A model generated the notes under the pieces. That model saw only the letters and a program-made list of their open reading frames with translations. It was not told the origin of the DNA and made no database searches. DNA of 16,688 nucleotides from CAYJAD01 sp964370015. Lineage in GTDB: Bacteria > Desulfobacterota > Desulfovibrionia > Desulfovibrionales > Desulfovibrionaceae. The DNA is taken from assembly GCA_964370015.1 (NCBI GenBank), contig CAYJHD010000045.1, forward strand, positions 1 to 16,688. Reading direction: 5' to 3'. Shown piece by piece: positions 12,728 to 16,688 of this stretch. The stretch's first letter is position 1, and every line of letters begins with the position of its first letter. The position numbers were made by a program, and so were the translations under genes.

Positions 12728-14023
12728 CTAGTCTTCGTTGAGGGCAAAATATTCTGCCATCATGGGGCCAAAATATGTGGCGCTGTCTTCCAATTCTTCT
12801 TCAATGCGTAAGAGTTGGTTGTACTTGGCAGTACGGTCGGAGCGGCACAAGGAGCCGGTTTTGATTTGACCGGCATTAACACCCACAGCTAAATCGGCGA
12901 TGAAAGAATCTTCTGTTTCGCCGGAGCGGTGAGAAATAACGGTGGTGTAAGCGGCTTCTTTAGCCATTTCAATGGTATCCATGGTTTCGGTGAGGGTACC
13001 AATTTGGTTTAATTTCACCAAGATGGAGTTGCCCACGCCTTCGGAAATACCTTCGGCTAAGATGTCGGAATTGGTAACAAAGATGTCGTCGCCCACCAAT
13101 TGGATATTTTCGCCAATGTTGGAGCTCAGCATACGCCAGCCATCCCAATCGGATTCGGCAAGGCCGTCTTCAATGGAGATGAGGGGGTATTTTTCGGTGA
13201 ATTCAGCAAGCCAATGCACCATTTCTTCGTTTTCAAAGCTTTTGTTTTCGCCGGCCAAGATGTATTTGCCGTCTTTGTAAAATTCAGAAGCGGCGGCGTC
13301 GATGGCAAGGGCAATTTCGCTGCCGGGGATGTAGCCGGCTTCTTCGATGGCGCGAATGATATAGGTGAAAGCTTGATCGTGGTTTTTCAAGTTGGGGGCA
13401 AAGCCACCTTCATCGCCAACGCTGGTCACGTGACCGTCGGCGGCAAGCAAAGCGCGCAAGCTGTGGAATACTTCAGCACCCATGCGCAAGGCGTCACGGA
13501 AGGTGTAGGCGCCCACGGGCATGATCATAAATTCTTGAATATCCAAATTGTTGGGAGCATGTGCGCCGCCATTGATGATGTTCATCATGGGTACGGGAAG
13601 CACTTTGGCGTTGATGCCACCAAGGTATTGATACAAAGGCAAGCCAAGGAAGCTGGAAGCGGCTCTGGCAGTGGCCATGGACACGCCGAGCATGGCATTG
13701 GCACCAAGGCGAGATTTATTGTCGGTGCTGTCAAGGTCAATGAGGGTATTGTCCAACTGCACTTGACGTAATGCGTCAAGGCCAATGATGTTTTCGGCAA
13801 TTTCGCCGTTAACATTTTCAATGGCTTTTAAAACGCCTTTGCCGCCGTAGCGACTTTTATCGCCATCGCGCATTTCTAAGGCTTCGCGAGACCCTGTGGA
13901 GGCTCCGGAGGGAACAGCAGCGCGACCAATATGGCCGGATTCTAGGTTTACTTCCACTTCCACGGTGGGGTTGCCGCGAGAGTCAATGATTTCACGGGCA
14001 AGAACAGATACGATGGTGCTCAT
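12728..14023 (-). CDS. eno: Enolase (phosphopyruvate hydratase)
   Basis: A 431-residue Mg2+-dependent glycolytic enzyme converting 2-phosphoglycerate to phosphoenolpyruvate. Clear family blocks are R13/14-EIIDSRGNPTVEVEV, V37-PSGASTGSREALE, M-N-I-I-N-G-G-A-H-A-x-N-N-L-D-I-Q-E-F-M, SVGDEGGFAPNL with the catalytic Glu, SIEDGLAESDWDGW and LVGDDIFVTN with metal-binding Asp/Glu, L-V-K-L-N-Q-I-G-T with the catalytic Lys, and SHRSGETED. The length equals that of other bacterial enolases. GAGGAGA lies 7 nt before the ATG. It begins 49 nt after coaX. A weak promoter (TTGAGC 14083-14078, TATATG 14061-14056, 16-bp spacing) may give it independent expression. Its phosphoenolpyruvate product is also a substrate of AroA in this window. 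Confidence 0.98.
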   Translation of the reverse strand: MSTIVSVLAREIIDSRGNPTVEVEVNLESGHIGRAAVPSGASTGSREALEMRDGDKSRYGGKGVLKAIENVNGEIAENIIGLDALRQVQLDNTLIDLDSTDNKSRLGANAMLGVSMATARAASSFLGLPLYQYLGGINAKVLPVPMMNIINGGAHAPNNLDIQEFMIMPVGAYTFRDALRMGAEVFHSLRALLAADGHVTSVGDEGGFAPNLKNHDQAFTYIIRAIEEAGYIPGSEIALAIDAAASEFYKDGKYILAGENKSFENEEMVHWLAEFTEKYPLISIEDGLAESDWDGWRMLSSNIGENIQLVGDDIFVTNSDILAEGISEGVGNSILVKLNQIGTLTETMDTIEMAKEAAYTTVISHRSGETEDSFIADLAVGVNAGQIKTGSLCRSDRTAKYNQLLRIEEELEDSATYFGPMMAEYFALNED

Positions 14024-14072
14024 GGCTTCTCCTCAAGGTTGTAGTTATTGTGGTGCATATAAGATGTGCGTG

Positions 14073-14852
14073 CTATTGCTCAAAATAGAGCTGGCGCAAG
14101 CCATCTAAAATCAAGTTGGGGAGCACAGAGTCAAAACAAGAGCTGACCTTTGCAATGTCTTTGGCAAAGCCGCCTGTACCCATAATGTGTACGGGCCCTT
14201 CCATTTGTTTGGCAAGGCGCTGGCTTAAGCCTTCCACCATGGCGGCAAACCCAAATAAAATGCCATGCTGCATGCTGGAGGCAGTGTCTCTGCCGGGGAC
14301 GGGTTCTGTGTCCGTGGTATCTAAATTGATACGAGGTAATTTGGCAGCTTTTAGGCTTAGCGCCCCTGCTGCGGTGTGTACGCCGGGAAAAATAATGCCA
14401 CCAAGATAATCATTATGAGTAATGCAGTCAAAGGTGGTGGCGGTGCCAAAGTCCACCACAATGAGGGAAGGGCTTTGGGGTAAAAGTTTTCGCGCGGCAT
14501 AGGCGCACACCAATCGGTCGGCGCCCACTTCGTGAGGATTATTGTAGCAATTTTTTAGAGGGACGGGAATGTCTTGCGGCACGGTTTTAAAGGGTGCGCC
14601 CACATAGCGTGCGCAAGCTTCTTGAACCAGTGGTGTCATGCTTGGCACCACCGAAGAACAAACACAAGCTTCGAGGGAAGGCATATGCACTTGAGCGTGT
14701 TGTAATAAAGAGTACAGCGTAAGACCCAGACTGTCGGCAGTTTGGTCCGTATGCGTGCGCAAGGTGTAGGTGGTTTTTAAGCTGTCTTTAGACGCTAAGC
14801 CCACCTTGATGGATGTATTGCCAATATCAAAAAGAAGAATTTGGCTTGTCAT
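14073..14852 (-). CDS. coaX: Type III pantothenate kinase
   Basis: A 259-residue enzyme that phosphorylates pantothenate, the first step of coenzyme A synthesis. The type III (CoaX) form shows the ASKHA-fold motifs D9-IGNTSIKVG (phosphate loop, catalytic Asp), V109-GADRL, V132-VDFGTATTFD and G151-GIIFPGVHTAAGAL, followed by MGTGGFAKD in the C-terminal half. The length is typical. AGGACAGG precedes the ATG. This form needs a monovalent cation and resists CoA feedback inhibition in studied relatives. It is first of a minus-strand group with eno and folD and starts from a promoter shared, back to back, with the small winged-helix gene. Confidence 0.95.
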   Translation of the reverse strand: MTSQILLFDIGNTSIKVGLASKDSLKTTYTLRTHTDQTADSLGLTLYSLLQHAQVHMPSLEACVCSSVVPSMTPLVQEACARYVGAPFKTVPQDIPVPLKNCYNNPHEVGADRLVCAYAARKLLPQSPSLIVVDFGTATTFDCITHNDYLGGIIFPGVHTAAGALSLKAAKLPRINLDTTDTEPVPGRDTASSMQHGILFGFAAMVEGLSQRLAKQMEGPVHIMGTGGFAKDIAKVSSCFDSVLPNLILDGLRQLYFEQ

Positions 14853-14896
14853 ACCTGTCCTAAAATCTTAAAATGATGATGTCATCTGTCCAGAGT

Positions 14897-14925
14897 AATA
14901 TGCCAGAAAAAAGCTTGACGGACAA
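14897..14925 (-). promoter_or_regulatory. Promoter of coaX
   Basis: On the minus strand, TTGTCC (14925-14920) is followed after 17 bp by CATATT (14902-14897). Its -35 box shares base 14920 with the -35 box of the divergent promoter. GATGA-TG-TCATC (14875-14886), a perfect palindrome, lies just downstream of the expected start point. Confidence 0.5.
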
Positions 14926-14943
14926 GCATAAAGTTTATAAATA
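14915..14943 (+). promoter_or_regulatory. Promoter of the small winged-helix gene
   Basis: TTGACG (14915-14920) and TAAATA (14938-14943) are spaced by 17 bp, 36 nt before the start codon. The -35 box lies in the inverted repeat GCTTG-ACGGA-CAAGC (14913-14927). Confidence 0.5.
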
Positions 14944-14979
14944 GGAATTTCTATCAATAAGAACCCCTCGGAGGAAATT

Positions 14980-15162
14980 ATGCAAGATCAAGTATTAAAA
15001 GCCATGCAAGATGCAGGTAAGCCCGTTCGCCCCGGCGATATAGCTAAAGCCTTAAATATAGACAGTAAAGATGTTTCCAAGCACATTGCAGAGCTTAAAA
15101 AAGATAATAAGGTGCATTCGCCCAAGCGTTGCTACTATGCCGCTGGCCCAGCACCTGAATAA
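14980..15162 (+). CDS. Small winged-helix (MarR-like) DNA-binding protein, 60 aa
   Basis: A 60-residue basic protein that is almost only a helix-turn-helix with a wing: helix 1 VLKAMQDAG (5-13), R17-PGDIAKALN (helix 2), D28-SKDVSKHIAELKKD (recognition helix) and a short hairpin, K44-VHSPKRCYYAAG. The 'PGDIAKAL...DVSKHI..LKK...V.SPKRC' pattern suggests DNA binding, probably as a dimer. Very small winged-helix proteins of this kind are, from memory, common in sulfate reducers, but their targets are not known to me. GGAGGA lies 6 nt before the ATG and is the strongest Shine-Dalgarno in the window, suggesting abundant protein. The inverted repeat at its own promoter is a candidate target, which would also affect coaX. 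It is not DsrD, which is longer. Confidence 0.8.
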   Translation: MQDQVLKAMQDAGKPVRPGDIAKALNIDSKDVSKHIAELKKDNKVHSPKRCYYAAGPAPE

Positions 15163-15250
15163 GCTTTTGGTGTGGGGCGTGGCTTATGTTGTTGCATAGG
15201 TTGTAAGCTTCCATGCAAAAGTGTTTTTGGTAAAACCAGTTTTATCATAT

Positions 15251-15288
15251 AAAAAAGCCCCTATACTTTTTTGCATAGGGGCTTTTTT
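15251..15288. terminator. Bidirectional intrinsic terminator
   Basis: AAAAAAGCCCCTAT (15251-15264) pairs perfectly over 14 bp with 15275-15288 around a 10-nt loop, with six T at the 3' end on either strand. It closes the winged-helix gene (+) and the acidic-protein gene (-). Confidence 0.92.
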
Positions 15289-15300
15289 AGTAAGCTGTTT

Positions 15301-15855
15301 TTAGCTTCCAGTGACAACCAATGTTTGGTGTACAAGTAAGGTTGTGTCGCTTTCGCTGTGTGTATATTCACTAAAATTGTTTTCGTGTCTATTTGCTTGC
15401 CAGCCTTGGCTAAGGCTAATGCTACCGTCTGTATTTTTGGTGATGCCCACGCCATGAAGCACTTCTTGCATGCTTTGGCCTTGGATATTGTCTCCAAGTA
15501 CGGCCATTTCCATGAAAGCCTCTTGGCTTTGTTCAAACATATCAGTGACAGAGTGCAAGGCTTCTTTAGAGCCAAGTAGCACGTCTACGTCTTCGTCGTC
15601 GTCAAACTCAAGACTGTAGACGCTGTCGTTATGAGCAATGTCACTCAAATCCATAAAAATAAGATCGTCGCTGTCGATATTAACTTTGCCGCTTAGATTT
15701 GTGTGAGAAAAAAGGTCTTCTTCTTCGGCGAAAGGATCTTCGCTGTGCATGGGGCTGTAAGAGGTGTTGAAAAATGTCTCGTCAAAAATGTAATCTTGCT
15801 CTTCTTCAATGCCCATTGCGGAAGTATTTTTTTTGAAATCTGTGTTGTTTACCAT
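15301..15855 (-). CDS. Acidic hypothetical protein, possibly related to the C-terminal region of type I-secreted adhesins
   Basis: A 184-residue protein I do not recognise with certainty. It has about 38 Asp/Glu against about 6 Lys/Arg, so it is strongly acidic. The acid-rich N-terminal half (E17-E19, E44-D47, D85-D91) looks disordered. There is no Sec signal peptide, membrane helix or cysteine. The C-terminal half is more ordered: D91-VLLGSKEAL, a helix with MFEQSQEAFMEMAVLG, GVGITKNTDGSISLSQGW, and a Thr/Val-rich end, TTLLVHQTLVVTGS. This sequence order resembles what follows the Ca2+-binding repeats at the end of large type I-secreted adhesins of Desulfovibrio-like bacteria. The resemblance is from memory and the RTX nonapeptides are absent. 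A weak GAGAA precedes the ATG. A candidate promoter on the minus strand has TTGACA (15973-15968). Confidence 0.6.
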   Translation of the reverse strand: MVNNTDFKKNTSAMGIEEEQDYIFDETFFNTSYSPMHSEDPFAEEEDLFSHTNLSGKVNIDSDDLIFMDLSDIAHNDSVYSLEFDDDEDVDVLLGSKEALHSVTDMFEQSQEAFMEMAVLGDNIQGQSMQEVLHGVGITKNTDGSISLSQGWQANRHENNFSEYTHSESDTTLLVHQTLVVTGS

Positions 15856-16049
15856 GGTGATTCTCGTGAAAATGATTTCTAGATGTATGGTGTTGAATGC
15901 AACTGTGAGCGAGAAAGGAATTCATAACATCTAAGTAGGTTTTCTACTAGTATAAAAAATATGCAAGTGTCAATGCAAATAAAGCCTTGTGACGCATATT
16001 TATGAGAGTAGATGTTTGCTTTGAGATGGCTTGATGCTTTTTTTTGAAG

Positions 16050-16078
16050 ACGGTGCGGCGTATGGTGTGCCGCACCGT
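16050..16078. repeat. Perfect 10-bp GC-rich hairpin downstream of phnN
   Basis: ACGGTGCGGC (16050-16059) and GCCGCACCGT (16069-16078) pair completely around a 9-nt loop. It lies 25 nt past the phnN stop. On the minus strand it is followed by an A run rather than a T run, so it is not a standard intrinsic terminator. It may still end or protect the phnN transcript. Confidence 0.6.
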
Positions 16079-16102
16079 GTGGGTTTTCAATGTAGGCGTT
16101 TT

Positions 16103-16687
16103 TTAGAGACAGCGTAGTGAATTGATAAGCGTAATAAATTCTTCCAAGCTTTCCTGCAACGTTTCGGAATTGTCGATGATGTGCAAATTTTTTACTGGCG
16201 GCAAAGAATAATTGGCGCTTTCAAGGCGTTCTTCTATTTCCTCTTGGCTTTCTCGGCCGCGAGCTTCTAAACGAGCGCGTAATTTTTCAGGCTTTACTTC
16301 CAGCAAGATGGGGATAAGGTCCGGATACAGCTTTTGCGCTTCGGGTAAGTACTCGCGCGAACCGTTTACAATAACCACCGCATCGCTACCAAGGCCCGAC
16401 TCAATTTCTTGAGTTATGCCATAGTACAAGCCATGGCTTTGCCAATACATGACATAATCCCCCTGAGCTAAGCCTTCTAAGAACTCTTCTTCAGTGCAGG
16501 GGTAATGTTGTTCATCATACGACGTGGCAGTGGCAGGTCGTGTGATATGTCTTTGTGCAATGACCATGGGTCGTAACTCTGGATCTTCTTGCTCAGCAAG
16601 AGGACGCACAGCGCTAAGAAAAGCATCTTTGCCGGCGCCGGAAGGCCCCATAAGATACACTAATTTTCCATTGTTGGTGTAAGGCAT
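16103..16687 (-). CDS. phnN: Ribose 1,5-bisphosphate phosphokinase (PhnN), possibly 5'-incomplete
   Basis: A 194-residue guanylate-kinase-fold enzyme that phosphorylates ribose 1,5-bisphosphate to PRPP, the last step in recovering ribose from the carbon-phosphorus lyase pathway of phosphonate use. It shows a Walker A motif in L12-MGPSGAGKDAF, the Q45-RHITRPA block, Y81-WQSHGLYYG, V105-IVNGSREYLPEA and RLEARGRE. The length is close to the 185-residue E. coli protein. The ATG at 16687-16685 is one base from the window edge and puts the P-loop where relatives have it, so it may be the true start, but an upstream start cannot be excluded. Genes for C-P lyase are expected beyond the edge; none is visible here. 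Confidence 0.88.
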   Translation of the reverse strand: MPYTNNGKLVYLMGPSGAGKDAFLSAVRPLAEQEDPELRPMVIAQRHITRPATATSYDEQHYPCTEEEFLEGLAQGDYVMYWQSHGLYYGITQEIESGLGSDAVVIVNGSREYLPEAQKLYPDLIPILLEVKPEKLRARLEARGRESQEEIEERLESANYSLPPVKNLHIIDNSETLQESLEEFITLINSLRCL

Positions 16688-16688
16688 A

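Noticed and set aside
13100..13771. 223-codon open frame opposite eno
   Set aside because: It is a shadow of the enolase gene, produced by its codon bias. It has no ribosome-binding site and an implausible Gly/His composition.
1..16688. CRISPR array, phage or hidden defence system
   Set aside because: No regularly spaced direct repeats, nuclease-reverse transcriptase-type genes, integrase or tRNA attachment site was seen. Apart from one unknown acidic protein, the genes are housekeeping or metabolic.

Overview
The window looks like a chromosomal segment of a delta-proteobacterial sulfate reducer, most likely a Desulfovibrionaceae member of moderate GC. This is inferred from gene content: an archaeal-type start of the shikimate pathway (ADTH synthase plus 3-dehydroquinate synthase II) placed ahead of pheA, aroA and tyrA; a sahR-ahcY pair; and an eno-folD pair. 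No rRNA, tRNA, CRISPR array, phage gene or transposase gene was seen.

Layout. 1-2734 (+): the 3' part of an EamA-type transporter, a small three-helix membrane protein, a CbiR-like TIM-barrel protein (cobamide remodeling family) and a DHH phosphoesterase. 2735-3122: a control region with a promoter (2833-2862), a 35-codon reading frame rich in Phe/Trp/Tyr codons (2894-3001) and a strong intrinsic terminator (3025-3062). 3123-8173 (+): five closely packed genes, aroA'-aroB'-pheA-aroA-tyrA, with gaps of 1-4 nt or overlaps of 7-8 nt. Together they cover ADTH and dehydroquinate formation, EPSP synthesis and the Phe and Tyr branches. The control region reads as a classical transcription attenuator that senses aromatic aminoacyl-tRNA. 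It is the most notable feature of the window.

8174-10723: a bidirectional terminator, then sahR-ahcY on the minus strand (S-adenosylhomocysteine sensing and hydrolysis), with a promoter and palindromic operator candidate in front of sahR. 10933-11520 (+): a class II aldolase-family gene. 11521-11759: a 126-bp palindromic, MITE-like intergenic element, a 15-bp perfect hairpin and a terminator. 14852-11760 (-): coaX, eno and folD (CoA synthesis, glycolysis, one-carbon folate metabolism), with a terminator between eno and folD.

14853-14979: divergent promoters whose -35 boxes abut inside an inverted repeat, feeding coaX (-) and a 60-residue winged-helix protein (+). After a bidirectional terminator come a very acidic protein of unknown function (-) and phnN (-), which starts at the window edge.

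All motif, promoter and hairpin assignments were made by eye. Family calls for the core metabolic enzymes are secure. The CbiR, acidic-protein and repeat-element interpretations are less so.
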